NCBI GenBank assembly: GCA_024226315.1
Contig: JAAELT010000148.1
Coordinates: forward strand, 1 to 54,880
Origin: a bacterium
GTDB taxonomy: Bacteria > Acidobacteriota > Thermoanaerobaculia > Multivoradales > J023
Length of the DNA stretch: 54,880 nt
Direction of reading: 5' to 3'
Each line of letters opens with the position of its first letter. Position 1 is the stretch's first letter. Below, piece after piece: positions 1 to 8,461 of this stretch. A program made the translations under genes and the position numbers. A model generated the notes under the pieces. That model worked only from the letters and a program-made list of their open reading frames with translations, made no database searches and was not told where the DNA came from.

Positions 1-1289
1 CACACCTCGAGCACCGGCATGCCGTAGATTGGGCTGCTCTCGTCTTTCTCGGACGCCGGATTGACGACGTCGTTGGCGCCGACGATGATCACCACGTCGG
101 TGTTCGAGAACTCGGGGTTGATGACGTCCATCTCGAGCAGCTGCTCGTAGGGCACGTCGGCCTCGGCCAGCAGTACGTTCATGTGGCCGGGCATGCGGCC
201 GGCCACCGGGTGGATGCCGTAGGTGACCTTGGCGCCGCGCTTCTCGAGCTCGGCGGCCAGCTCCTTGACGGAGTGCTGAGCCTGGGCCACGGCCAGACCG
301 TACCCCGGCACGAAAATCACCGACTCGGCGGCCTCGAGCACCAGCGCCGCCTCTTCGGCGCCGCCCGAGCGCACGTTCTTGTACTCCGAATCGGCCGCGG
401 AGCCGCCCGTCGAGTCGGCGGTGCCGAAGCCCCCGAACAGCACGTGCGCCAGGGTGCGGTTCATCGCCACGCACATGATCTGGGTCAGGATCAGGCCCGA
501 GGCGCCCACCAGCGCGCCGGAGATGATCAGCACGTTGTTCTCCAGCACGAATCCGGTGGCCGAGGCGGCGAGGCCGGAGTAGCTGTTGAGCAGCGAGATC
601 ACCACCGGCATGTCGGCGCCGCCGATCGGGATCACCAGCATCACGCCCAGGACCAGCGCCAGCGCGATGGCCACCAGGGTCAGCATCGCCAGGGTACCGG
701 GGGCGGCCACCGAGTATACGACGTAGAGACCCAGGCCCAGGGAGCCCGCGATCAGCAGCAGGTTGATCACGTGGCGCCCGGGCAGCAGGATCGGCCGACC
801 GCTCATCTTGCCGGAGAGCTTCATGTAGGCGATCACGCTGCCCGACAGGGTCAGGGTGCCGATGAAGATCGACAGCACGGCGGTGAAGCCACTGGCACCT
901 CCGACCGTCCCCACGGTGGTGAGGCCGCTGCCGTTCTCGATGACGTTGAACCAGATGAAGGACGCTGCCACCAGGGTGGAGGCGCCGCCGCCCGAGCCGT
1001 TGAACAACGCCACCATCTCGGGCATCGAGGTCATCTGCACCCGGGTCGCGGCGATCGCGCCGATGGCGCCGCCGACGACCAGCCCGACCAGGATCCACTG
1101 GAGGTCGAGGCGGTTCTCGTCGGTGCCCATCTCGATCACGGTCGCGACCACGGCGATCAGCATCGCCAGCGCCGCCAGGGCGTTGCCGCGCTGGGCGGAG
1201 CGCACCCGGGTCAGGCCCTTGAGGCCGAGAATGAAGAGGACCGCGGAGAGCAGGTAGAGGATCGGAACGATCGTCTGGAGGAAGCTCAT
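1..1289 (-). CDS. pntB: NAD(P) transhydrogenase subunit beta, PntB (3' end outside window)
   Basis: Proton-translocating transhydrogenase subunit that binds NADP(H) and contributes most of the membrane channel; it couples hydride transfer between NAD(H) and NADP(H) to the proton gradient. About 429 codons are present from the ATG at 1289 and the frame is still open at the window edge; the family is usually about 460 residues, so only the last part of the NADP-binding domain is missing. The N-terminal 250 or so residues are a run of hydrophobic helices. The C-terminal part carries the dIII Rossmann signature GYGLAVAQAQ and the late GANDVVNPA segment. The start overlaps the stop of pntA2 (ATGA), as expected for translational coupling. 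The subunit order pntA1-pntA2-pntB is the split form found in many non-enteric bacteria. Confidence 0.96.
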   Translation of the reverse strand, partial: MSFLQTIVPILYLLSAVLFILGLKGLTRVRSAQRGNALAALAMLIAVVATVIEMGTDENRLDLQWILVGLVVGGAIGAIAATRVQMTSMPEMVALFNGSGGGASTLVAASFIWFNVIENGSGLTTVGTVGGASGFTAVLSIFIGTLTLSGSVIAYMKLSGKMSGRPILLPGRHVINLLLIAGSLGLGLYVVYSVAAPGTLAMLTLVAIALALVLGVMLVIPIGGADMPVVISLLNSYSGLAASATGFVLENNVLIISGALVGASGLILTQIMCVAMNRTLAHVLFGGFGTADSTGGSAADSEYKNVRSGGAEEAALVLEAAESVIFVPGYGLAVAQAQHSVKELAAELEKRGAKVTYGIHPVAGRMPGHMNVLLAEADVPYEQLLEMDVINPEFSNTDVVIIVGANDVVNPASEKDESSPIYGMPVLEV

Positions 1290-1570
1290 TTCTTCTTGCC
1301 GCCGAACATGCCGAGCATGCGGTTGGTGACCAGGAAACCGCCGACCACGTTGATGGTGGCGAAGATGATCGCGAACAGCCCGAGAAGGCTCGAGACCTCG
1401 TTGTCGAAGTAGCGGGCCGCCAGCAGGGCGCCGACGATGGTGATGCCCGAAATGGCGTTGGCGCCCGACATCAGCGGTGTGTGGAGGGTCGGCGGAATCT
1501 TGGTGATGATCTCGATGCCGACGAAGATCGCCAATACGAAGACGTAGATTCCGATCAACAGCGGTCCCAT
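1286..1570 (-). CDS. pntA2: NAD(P) transhydrogenase subunit alpha part 2 (membrane segment), PntA2
   Basis: A 94-residue membrane protein with three hydrophobic helices and a lysine-rich end (GGKKK). It matches the short transmembrane C-terminal part of PntA, made as a separate polypeptide in the three-subunit version of the enzyme. The conserved stretch MSGANAISGI, typical of this family, is present. It starts 2 bases after the stop of pntA1 and overlaps pntB by 4 bases, so the three genes form one tight operon. In E. coli this segment is fused to the soluble NAD-binding domain; here it is separate. Confidence 0.95.
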   Translation of the reverse strand: MGPLLIGIYVFVLAIFVGIEIITKIPPTLHTPLMSGANAISGITIVGALLAARYFDNEVSSLLGLFAIIFATINVVGGFLVTNRMLGMFGGKKK

Positions 1571-1572
1571 GA

Positions 1573-2703
1573 TCAGGCCTCCAGGGCTTGCCGGGTGGGC
1601 GCGTGGCGCACCTCGCCGGCGTGGGTCAGGAGCGCGCCGTCGACCACCTCGTCTTCGGTGTCGAGTGTGATCGCTCCCTCGTCGAGCAGACTCTTCAGCA
1701 GCGCCCAGACGTTGCGGGCGTACAGTTGGCTGGCGTCGACCGGCGTTTCGGCCGGCAGGTTGGCGGGGCCCAGGATCAGGACGTCGTGATGGACGACCTC
1801 CTCGCCGGACTTCGACACCTCGCAGTTGCCGCCCTGCTCGACCGCCAGATCGACCAGCACGGCGCCCGCCTTCATGCCTTCCACCATCTCCTTCGTCACC
1901 AGCGTGGGCGCCTTCCTGCCGGGCACCAGGGCGGTGCAGATGACGACGTCGGCGGCCTGCACGTGACGAGTGACGATCTCGCGCTGCTTGGCCAGGAACT
2001 CGGGCGTCATCTCGCGGGCGTAACCGCCCTCTCCCTCGCCGCCCCCGAGCTCGGGAAGCTCGATGAACTTGCCGCCGAGGGACTCGACTTGCTCCTTCAC
2101 CACGTCGCGGATGTCGGAGACCTCGACCACCGCGCCGAGGCGCTTGGCGGTGGCCACCGCCTGCAGGCCGGCCACCCCGGCACCCATCACCACCACCCGG
2201 GCGGGCTTGATGGTGCCGGCCGCGGTCATCAGCAGCGGAAAGTACTTGCCCAGCCGCTCGGCGGCCAGCAGTACCGCCTTGTAGCCGGCGATCGAAGCCT
2301 GTGAGGACAGCGCGTCCATCGTCTGGGCGCGGCTGATCCGGGGCACCAGCTCCATCGCCAGCGAGCTGACCTTGCTCTCGGTCAGTCGCCGCACGAGATC
2401 CAGGTTCTGGAGCGGCGAGAGCAAACCCACGAGCAGTGCGCCCTCTTTCAGGGCCGCCGCGTCGGCGGGATCCGGGGCGACGACCGTCAACAGCGCATCG
2501 GTGTCGCCCAACGCGGCCTGGCGGTCGCCGGTCATCTGGGCGCCGACAGCCTCGTACTGATCGTCGGAGAAGTGGGAACCGGCTCCGGCGCCCTGCTCGA
2601 CCATGACGTCGAGGCCGGCACCGACCATTTTCTTGACCGACTCGGGGGTCGCGGCAACGCGCGTCTCGCCCGGCCGGGCTTCTTTGGGAACGAAGACCTT
2701 CAC
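1573..2703 (-). CDS. pntA1: NAD(P) transhydrogenase subunit alpha part 1, PntA1
   Basis: Soluble NAD(H)-binding subunit (dI) of the proton-translocating transhydrogenase, 376 residues. It begins with the family signature VFVPKEARPGETRVAATPE and contains the nucleotide-binding glycine motif VVMGAGVAGLQA near residue 175, as in the related alanine dehydrogenases. The start is a GTG at 2703 with a TAAGGA Shine-Dalgarno-like stretch about 10 bases upstream. It is first in the pntA1-pntA2-pntB operon. It stops at the end of the soluble domain (about residue 376), and the membrane part is supplied by pntA2. Confidence 0.95.
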   Translation of the reverse strand: MKVFVPKEARPGETRVAATPESVKKMVGAGLDVMVEQGAGAGSHFSDDQYEAVGAQMTGDRQAALGDTDALLTVVAPDPADAAALKEGALLVGLLSPLQNLDLVRRLTESKVSSLAMELVPRISRAQTMDALSSQASIAGYKAVLLAAERLGKYFPLLMTAAGTIKPARVVVMGAGVAGLQAVATAKRLGAVVEVSDIRDVVKEQVESLGGKFIELPELGGGEGEGGYAREMTPEFLAKQREIVTRHVQAADVVICTALVPGRKAPTLVTKEMVEGMKAGAVLVDLAVEQGGNCEVSKSGEEVVHHDVLILGPANLPAETPVDASQLYARNVWALLKSLLDEGAITLDTEDEVVDGALLTHAGEVRHAPTRQALEA

Positions 2704-2827
2704 CTTAGTTTTCCTTACGGTGTGTTCAGGGAGCGATGTGGGGTCGGGTGCGAGTCGGAGGCATCGATCCTATCCGTGCCCCGAAAGGCATGCAAGACTG
2801 TCGCTCTTGCTAAGCTCGGTAGGCCGT

Positions 2828-2851
2828 AGGGGCGACGCGGGCGTCGCCTCT
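2828..2851. promoter_or_regulatory. GC-rich hairpin in the pntA1 / LEA-lipoprotein divergent spacer
   Basis: GGCGACGC (2831-2838) and GCGTCGCC (2841-2848) are perfect inverted arms separated by GG; outer bases extend the stem to about 11 bp with one G.T wobble. It lies in the 177-bp divergent spacer, about 30 bases before the start at 2881. There is no T-tract on either side, so it is more likely an operator or leader hairpin than a terminator. Confidence 0.4.
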
Positions 2852-2880
2852 ACGAAATCCTCTCCCGCAAGGAAGGACCG

Positions 2881-3429
2881 ATGATGGATCTACGCTCACG
2901 ACTTCGACGGCCAGCCCTGCTCCTGGCTCTGATTCTGCTCACCGGCTGCGCCTCGCTCGGCCTGGTCGAGCCCGACGTGACGCTGGTCAACCTGAAGTTC
3001 ACCGATCTCACGGTATTCGAGACCTCCGGCATCTTCATCGTCCGCCTGGCGAACGAGAATCCCGAGCCGCTGGTGGTCGAGGGCGGGGTGTACAATCTCT
3101 ACCTGGGTGGCTTCCGGATCGGCAAGGGCCTGAGCGACCACCACATCGAGGTTCCGGCCCTCGGCACCGCGATCGACGAAGTCGAGCTGCACATGAGCAA
3201 CCTCGCTATCGCGACCCAGCTGCGATCGATCCTCGATAGCGGCATCGTCGACTATCGGATCAAGGCCAAGGTCTACGTCGACCGCGGCTACGGCCGGCGA
3301 AAGGTCACGGTCGAGCACGAAGGGCGTTTCGACTTCAACTCCCAGGAAGTGCCGGACGACGGAAGGCTGGACGTGACCCCGGACGAGGAATCTACCTCAG
3401 AACAGGAGTCTCCAAATGCAGCGTCATGA
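2881..3429 (+). CDS. LEA type 2 (WHy-like) family lipoprotein
   Basis: A 182-residue protein with a signal peptide ending in the lipobox LTGC (Cys near residue 23), so it is probably lipid-anchored at the envelope. Residues about 30-155 look like a late-embryogenesis-abundant type 2 / WHy beta-sandwich: an alternating strand pattern with the N-E-N-P motif (ANENPEPLVV), also seen in LEA14-like proteins of Gram-negative bacteria. The last 25 residues are acidic and low-complexity. AAGGAAGG lies just before tandem ATG codons at 2881 and 2884, and either could be used. The stop overlaps the start of the M48 protease gene by 14 bases, so the two are probably co-translated. The molecular role of bacterial LEA-2 lipoproteins is not established. 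Confidence 0.8.
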   Translation: MMDLRSRLRRPALLLALILLTGCASLGLVEPDVTLVNLKFTDLTVFETSGIFIVRLANENPEPLVVEGGVYNLYLGGFRIGKGLSDHHIEVPALGTAIDEVELHMSNLAIATQLRSILDSGIVDYRIKAKVYVDRGYGRRKVTVEHEGRFDFNSQEVPDDGRLDVTPDEESTSEQESPNAAS

Positions 3430-4912
3430 TGATAGGTCCCCACGCTGGGCAGCACCACATCGGGCAGTACCGCGTTGGGCAGCACCGCGTTGGGCCGTGC
3501 TCTTGTTGGCCGCCGGCCTCGCTTTCTCGGCCGGCTGCTCGGTCAATCCCGCCACCGGCCAGCGGCAGGTGATGTTGATCGGCGAGCAGGGAGAGATCGC
3601 GATGGGCCGGGAAGCCGATCCCCAGATCCAGGCCCAGATGGGCGTCTACCCCGACGACGAGTGGCAGGAGTACATCCAGGCCCTCGGCTCTGATCTGGCG
3701 GCGCGCTCCGAGCGGCCGGAGCTGCCCTGGACCTTCCGGGTGATCGACGACCCGATCGTCAACGCTTTCGCCCTGCCGGGCGGCTTCATCTACGTCACCC
3801 GCGGTATCCTGACCCACTTCAACTCCGAGGCCGAGCTGGCCTCGGTGCTCGGTCACGAGATCGGCCACGTCACCGGCCGCCACGGCGCCGAGCGGGCGAG
3901 CAAAGCGCAACTGGCCGGCATCGGCATGGCGGTGGGCAGCGTGCTCAGCCCGGAGTTCGCCCAGTACGGCGACGTCGTCGGCCAGGGGATCGGGCTGTTG
4001 TTCCTCAAGTTCGGCCGCGCCGACGAGCGCGAGGCCGACGACCTCGGCCTGCGCTACATGACCCGCGGCGAGTACGTGCCCGACGAGATGCCCAAGGTCT
4101 TCCGCACTCTGGAGCGGGTGAGCGCCGCCCAGGGCGCCGGGCGAATTCCCGCCTGGCTGTCGACCCATCCCGACCCGGGCAACCGGGCCGCGCGCATCTC
4201 CCAGCAGATCGCCGAGCTGCCTCCCGACCCGAACCGCACCAGGGTCAACCGCGACAGCTATCTGCAGCGGCTCGAGAACATGCCTTTCGGCAAGAACCCG
4301 CGCGAGGGTTACACGATCGGCAGCAGCTTCTACCATCCGGACATGGCGTTCCAGCTCGACTTTCCCGAGGGCTGGAAGATCGCCAACCAACGGCAGGCGG
4401 TGACCGCGATCAGCCCCGAGCAGGACGCCATCGTGGTGCTGGCGCTGGCGGCGGAAGACTCGCCGGAAGAGGCGCACCGGGCCTTCTTCGCCCAGCAGGG
4501 TGTCGAGCGCGGCGACGACTGGCGCCGTGGCTTCAACTACTTCCGCACGCCGCTCAACGAGCAACAGCGCCGGATCGTCGGCCTGGCCGGCCACTTCAGC
4601 TACGGCGACTCGGTGCTACGTTTGATGAGCTACACCCGCGACGACAAGTGGTCGCCCTACGGCAAGGCCATGGAGCGCTCGGTGGCCAGCTTCCGCCGTC
4701 TCACCGACCGCCGCTATCTCGACGTCCAGCCGGCCCGGGTCGAAATCGTCAGGCTCGACCGCTCGATGACGCTGGAAGAGTTTCAGCGGCGCTATCCCTC
4801 GACCGTCGAGCTCTCCGAGCTGGCGATCGTCAACGGTGTGGCCGAGGACGCGCGGCTCGAGGCCGGACGGCGCATGAAGCGGGTCGTCGGCGGCGAGCTG
4901 CCGGATTCCTAG
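3416..4912 (+). CDS. M48 family zinc metalloprotease lipoprotein (BepA/LoiP-like)
   Basis: A 498-residue envelope metallopeptidase. After a basic n-region and a hydrophobic core it has a lipobox-like SAGC near residue 41. The catalytic zinc motif HEIGH is at about residues 147-151, and the third ligand is probably the Glu of READD about 55 residues later; both are typical of M48 peptidases that act in outer-membrane protein quality control. GxFYV-type and PGxxxRxxxI segments of the family are also visible. The C-terminal 170 residues are outside the peptidase domain and contain a DFPEGWK segment reminiscent of PsbP/MOG1-like modules, then a LysM-like end. AGGAG precedes the ATG at 3416. The substrate is unknown. 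It is coupled by overlap to the LEA lipoprotein, which suggests a shared envelope role. Confidence 0.9.
   Translation: MQRHDDRSPRWAAPHRAVPRWAAPRWAVLLLAAGLAFSAGCSVNPATGQRQVMLIGEQGEIAMGREADPQIQAQMGVYPDDEWQEYIQALGSDLAARSERPELPWTFRVIDDPIVNAFALPGGFIYVTRGILTHFNSEAELASVLGHEIGHVTGRHGAERASKAQLAGIGMAVGSVLSPEFAQYGDVVGQGIGLLFLKFGRADEREADDLGLRYMTRGEYVPDEMPKVFRTLERVSAAQGAGRIPAWLSTHPDPGNRAARISQQIAELPPDPNRTRVNRDSYLQRLENMPFGKNPREGYTIGSSFYHPDMAFQLDFPEGWKIANQRQAVTAISPEQDAIVVLALAAEDSPEEAHRAFFAQQGVERGDDWRRGFNYFRTPLNEQQRRIVGLAGHFSYGDSVLRLMSYTRDDKWSPYGKAMERSVASFRRLTDRRYLDVQPARVEIVRLDRSMTLEEFQRRYPSTVELSELAIVNGVAEDARLEAGRRMKRVVGGELPDS
3443..3497 (+). repeat. 15-bp tandem repeat inside the M48 signal peptide
   Basis: About 3.7 imperfect copies of a 15-bp unit (consensus CGTTGGGCAGCACCG) in frame, encoding repeats of the pentapeptide RWAAP in the n-region before the hydrophobic core. 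A multiple of three, so copy-number change would lengthen the signal peptide without a frameshift. Confidence 0.8.
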
Positions 4913-4935
4913 GATGCCGCGCTCGAGCCGAGCCG

Positions 4936-5751
4936 ATGGCTGACACCGCCTTCTGCGGTCTGCTGCCCCACCCTCCGATCATCGTGCCGGAGGTGGGGCG
5001 CGAGCGCCTCGAGGAGTGCCGGAGCACCGAGCGGGCGTGCCGCGACTTCGCCGACCGAATGATGGCGACCCGGCCGGACCGGCTGTTCATGGTGTCGCCT
5101 CACTCGCCGCGCCGGGGAGGCGATTTCGGCCTGTGGACCGGGGAGCGGCTGCGCGGGGACCTGGGACGCTTCGGCGCGCCCGGCTCGAACATCGACCTGC
5201 CCAACGACCCGATGCTGGCAAACAGCCTGCGCGCCGCCGCCTATTCCGATGGGCTCGGCACCTGGTCGATCTCGGGCAGCGAGCCTCTCGATCACGGCGC
5301 GGTGGTGCCGCTGTGGTTCCTCGCCCAGGCCGGCTGGCAGGGGCCGACGTGCATCGCCTCGCTGCCGTGGTCGGAAGACCCGGGCGTGATGCAGGCTTTC
5401 GGCCGCGCACTGGCGACGGCGCTGGCCTCCCTCGACGGGCGCGCCGCGCTGATCGCCAGCGGCGACATGAGTCACAAGGTGCTGCCCGGCGCCCCGGCCG
5501 GCTTTCATCCTCGGGCCGTCGAATTCGACCACGCGCTCAGAGACCTGGTCGCCGAGGGCGCTCTCGACCGCTTGAGCGAGATCGACCCCGAGCTGCGGCG
5601 TCTGGCGGCCGAGGACGCCGCTGATTCGTCAATGATCGTCGCCGCCGCGATCGACTACCGCGCCCACGGCGTGGAGGTCGTTTCCTACGAGCACCCCTTC
5701 GGCGTCGGCTACCTGGTGGCCGTCTTCCACGACGGACGCGAGGGTGCCTAG
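4936..5751 (+). CDS. Class III extradiol dioxygenase (LigB-type) related to the AmmeMemoRadiSam N-terminal domain
   Basis: A 271-residue protein whose opening LLPHPPIIVPEVG and following SPHSPRRGGDF are typical of the LigB-like class III extradiol dioxygenase fold, especially the version that precedes an AMMECR1 domain in AmmeMemoRadiSam system proteins. Putative metal-site histidines are His in LPHPP (about residue 12), His in VSPHSP (about 56) and one in DHGAVVP (about 120). GDMSHK (about 180) matches the conserved late motif of the fold. The ATG at 4936 is chosen because the N-terminal motif follows immediately; upstream sequence in this frame belongs to the protease gene. No AMMECR1 or radical-SAM partner is adjacent. 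It ends 4 bases into the convergent aldehyde dehydrogenase gene. The substrate is unknown. Confidence 0.75.
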   Translation: MADTAFCGLLPHPPIIVPEVGRERLEECRSTERACRDFADRMMATRPDRLFMVSPHSPRRGGDFGLWTGERLRGDLGRFGAPGSNIDLPNDPMLANSLRAAAYSDGLGTWSISGSEPLDHGAVVPLWFLAQAGWQGPTCIASLPWSEDPGVMQAFGRALATALASLDGRAALIASGDMSHKVLPGAPAGFHPRAVEFDHALRDLVAEGALDRLSEIDPELRRLAAEDAADSSMIVAAAIDYRAHGVEVVSYEHPFGVGYLVAVFHDGREGA

Positions 5752-7511
5752 CCCCGCAGCGCCTCCCAGAGAATCCCCGGCAGCTTGAAGATCGAGGGCT
5801 CTGCTTCGAAGTCGGTCAGCTTCTTCGCCATCTCGTGGGCGGTGGCGTGGCTCGGGAACCAGGGAGGCTTGGGGCTGACGCGGAACGGAGCGCGTACCAC
5901 GGTTTTCTGCACCCGGTCGAACATCAGCGTGTTGTGGACCACGCCCGAGCCACTCTGGATGTCGTAGACGTCCTGCCCTGGAAACGCTCCCCAGGGCGTG
6001 ACCACCAGGCCATAGCCGACCGCTGCCCAGCAGTTGATCGCCACCGTGCCGTAGCGCAGATCGGCGATGGCCCGGTTCACGGCCTCGGCCACCTCGGGCT
6101 CAGCCAGGGACTTGGGATGCACCAGCAGGGCGACGTTGAGGGTGCCCCACAGGCGGTCGTTGGCGAGCTCGACCGCCCGGGCGACGAACTCGGCGGTCGA
6201 GCCGGCCGGCAGGGCGGTCTCGGAGGTGACGCCGCAAAACGCCTCGGTGTGGAAACAGACCTCGTCCTCGGCATCGCAGCGCAGGCCGGGGATCAACGTC
6301 CACGGCAGCTCTCCGTCGCCGGCGGCGCCGAAGTTCTCGGCCTCGGGATGCGCCGCGAGGAAGGCCGTGTGACGGTCCTCGGCGCCGGGATAGTAGGCCT
6401 TGCGCGGCGGTACTCGGCCCAGGTGGGCACGCACGCCGTCGAGCAGCTCCTGGCGCTGCGCCCACCCCTCGTGCAGCACGATCACACGGGTGGCGTTGCA
6501 GTTGAAGCCGGCGTTGTTGGTCAGGCTCGCGACCAGGTTCTCGGCGTGGAAATCGACGTCGCTCGCCGACCACGGGCCCGGCACCACGATCACCGCCGAG
6601 ACGTTGCCGAGCTCGCTGGTGATCGGCTTGTCGAGCTTCGGCCGGCGCTCGGTCTTACGCCGGGCCCCCTCTTCGCCGGGACCGAAAGCGATCGCCTCGA
6701 CCGTCTTGTCAGAGCCGGTGACGTGGATCTCGTCGACATCCTGATGGGCGGTGAGGTAGGCCCCGACGTCGCCGCCGCCGTAGACCACGCGCATCACCCC
6801 CCAATCGATCAGCGCCTGGAAGCCACGCTCGATCAGCGGCCCCAGATAGGCATTGAGCGGGTGCATTTTCAGGATCACCACGTGGCTCTGCACGAAGAGC
6901 TTGTAGAGCAGATCCATGACGCCGATCGACGACACGTTGCCAGCCCCCAGCACCAGCGACACCGCGCTCCCCGGGTCGTCGGTCTTGTAGGCCGTCGCCT
7001 GGGTGGCCGCAAGCCCTTCGGCGGTGACGCCGGGCTGCATCCATACCTGGGCGGTGACGCCGCCGTAGAAGATGCGGTCGTAGAGCGTCTGGGGGAAGAC
7101 CTGCGCCGTCACCTGGCCATCGTCGCGGGTCTCGACCGGGCCCGGAATCTGGGGCTGTCCATGGCGCTCGACGTCGGCCAGGGCGCTGTCTAGGAGCCTC
7201 AGGTTGCGCAGCACCATGTAGGGGCCGGCGAGCCACTCCTCGCCCGATGTCGGGGCGTGGGGCGAGAGCCCCTCGGCCTCCTGACAGGCCGAGGCCCACG
7301 GCTCGGCGACCTTCGCGAAGTCCTTGATCAACTCGCCGAGGATCGCTCGCCGATCGGCCAGGCTCACCTTCGGCCAATCATCCATACGGGCGACCAGGTC
7401 GCGGAGCGCGCCGTCGACGGTCTCTCGGGAGCTGGCGGCGATCGCTCCCTCGGCCTCGGCGTGAAGCGGGATGCCCTGCGTGGTGGACGGGCTCGCGGCG
7501 GCGGTGGTCAT
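5748..7511 (-). CDS. Aldehyde dehydrogenase superfamily protein, long form (587 aa)
   Basis: NAD(P)-dependent aldehyde dehydrogenase-fold enzyme, about 90 residues longer than ordinary ALDHs. The segment VSLVLGAGNVSSIG looks like the cofactor-binding region, ITSELGNVSAVIV replaces the usual ELGGK motif, and FNCNATRVIVL holds the probable catalytic Cys. The change of ELGGK to ELGN-S suggests a specialised subfamily, perhaps acyl-transfer or CoA-linked. Start ATG at 7511 is preferred because GAGGAG sits 6-8 bases before it; an in-frame start at 7550 would add 13 residues without such a site. The 113-bp spacer is shared with the divergent diiron oxygenase gene, hinting at a common pathway, but the substrate cannot be read from sequence. 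Confidence 0.85.
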   Translation of the reverse strand: MTTAAASPSTTQGIPLHAEAEGAIAASSRETVDGALRDLVARMDDWPKVSLADRRAILGELIKDFAKVAEPWASACQEAEGLSPHAPTSGEEWLAGPYMVLRNLRLLDSALADVERHGQPQIPGPVETRDDGQVTAQVFPQTLYDRIFYGGVTAQVWMQPGVTAEGLAATQATAYKTDDPGSAVSLVLGAGNVSSIGVMDLLYKLFVQSHVVILKMHPLNAYLGPLIERGFQALIDWGVMRVVYGGGDVGAYLTAHQDVDEIHVTGSDKTVEAIAFGPGEEGARRKTERRPKLDKPITSELGNVSAVIVVPGPWSASDVDFHAENLVASLTNNAGFNCNATRVIVLHEGWAQRQELLDGVRAHLGRVPPRKAYYPGAEDRHTAFLAAHPEAENFGAAGDGELPWTLIPGLRCDAEDEVCFHTEAFCGVTSETALPAGSTAEFVARAVELANDRLWGTLNVALLVHPKSLAEPEVAEAVNRAIADLRYGTVAINCWAAVGYGLVVTPWGAFPGQDVYDIQSGSGVVHNTLMFDRVQKTVVRAPFRVSPKPPWFPSHATAHEMAKKLTDFEAEPSIFKLPGILWEALRG

Positions 7512-7624
7512 GATCGCTCCTCGGGTCGGTGAGACGGGCGAAGATACCACAGGGACACTCGGGGCGTAGACTCGGGTAGACTTCGACGATCGACAGACTC
7601 TCGGCCAGGCCGACAGGAGACCAC

Positions 7625-8461
7625 ATGAAAATCTACAAGGTGCTGCCGGATCTCTCCAGAGAACGGCACATGAAGATCTGGCACAAGGCGCTGCGCTCGC
7701 AGTGGTCCGCCACCGACATCAAGTGGGACACACCGCAGCGCATCACCAACCACAGGCTCAAGGACCAGATGGGGCGCATCCTCACCCCGGTGCTGATGGG
7801 CGAGCAGGCGGCCCTCTACTCGGTGTCCGGCCTGATTCCGATCCTCGGCAAGTTGGGCGAGGTGGAGAGCCAGTTCTACCTCACCACCTGGGCGGTCGAC
7901 GAAGCGCGCCACACCGAGCTCTTCGCTAACTTCTACGGCCGCCTCGACCGCGAACCGATGCCGATCCGCCGCTTTCCGGCCGGCTATCTGTTCCAGAGCC
8001 AGATCGTCTCCGACGACCCGGCGGAATGGCTTTCCGGCGTCCTGGTCAGCGAGGTGATCGCCAAGAAACTGATGGAGGAGTTCCGCCGGCTGGACCTCGA
8101 CCCGCTGCTTTCGGATATCGCCCACGGCGTCCTGCGCGACGAGGCGCGCCACCTGGGCTTCAATCACATCTACCTCGAAGATCGCTTCTGCGAGCTGCAC
8201 CAGAACACAGAGGACCAGGGCCGCGCCTACGCCGAGCAACTGCACGCGCGGGTCGACAGCGTGCTCGGTTACCTGCAACCGATGCTCGACGCCCTGGCCA
8301 CGGAGCTCGACGAGATCGGCATCGACCGCATCGAGCTGTTCGACAAGGTCGGTGACGAAGCCAGACAGCGGCTCGACAGGTCGATCCGCGCCGGGCATCG
8401 TCTCGCCGAGGGCAAGCAGGAGGCGAGCCCGCTCGCCGAGGCGGCGCTGATCGGCGCCTAG
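7625..8461 (+). CDS. Ferritin-like diiron oxygenase (ribonucleotide reductase R2-type fold)
   Basis: A 278-residue, mostly helical protein with a complete set of diiron carboxylate ligands: Glu60 (GEQAA), Glu93 and His96 (DEARH), Glu143 (SEV) and Glu173 and His176 (a second DEARH). This E, ExxH, E, ExxH pattern is that of R2-like oxidases, AurF-type N-oxygenases and other O2-activating diiron enzymes. There is no signal peptide. It is not a canonical class I NrdB: it lacks the usual R2 length. The start at 7625 is preceded by an AGGAGA stretch. It is divergent from the long aldehyde dehydrogenase, which suggests paired oxidation chemistry (inference). Its 3' end overlaps the convergent FHA regulator by 4 bases. 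Confidence 0.8.
   Translation: MKIYKVLPDLSRERHMKIWHKALRSQWSATDIKWDTPQRITNHRLKDQMGRILTPVLMGEQAALYSVSGLIPILGKLGEVESQFYLTTWAVDEARHTELFANFYGRLDREPMPIRRFPAGYLFQSQIVSDDPAEWLSGVLVSEVIAKKLMEEFRRLDLDPLLSDIAHGVLRDEARHLGFNHIYLEDRFCELHQNTEDQGRAYAEQLHARVDSVLGYLQPMLDALATELDEIGIDRIELFDKVGDEARQRLDRSIRAGHRLAEGKQEASPLAEAALIGA

Noticed and set aside
183..1412. Long plus-strand frame antisense to pntB
   Set aside because: Composition is His/Gln/Arg/Gly-rich and without motifs; it is the GC-skewed shadow of pntB, which shows clear family motifs on the other strand.
4648..4935. N-terminal extension of the LigB-type protein
   Set aside because: It overlaps the M48 protease in another frame, and the conserved dioxygenase N-terminus begins at 4936.
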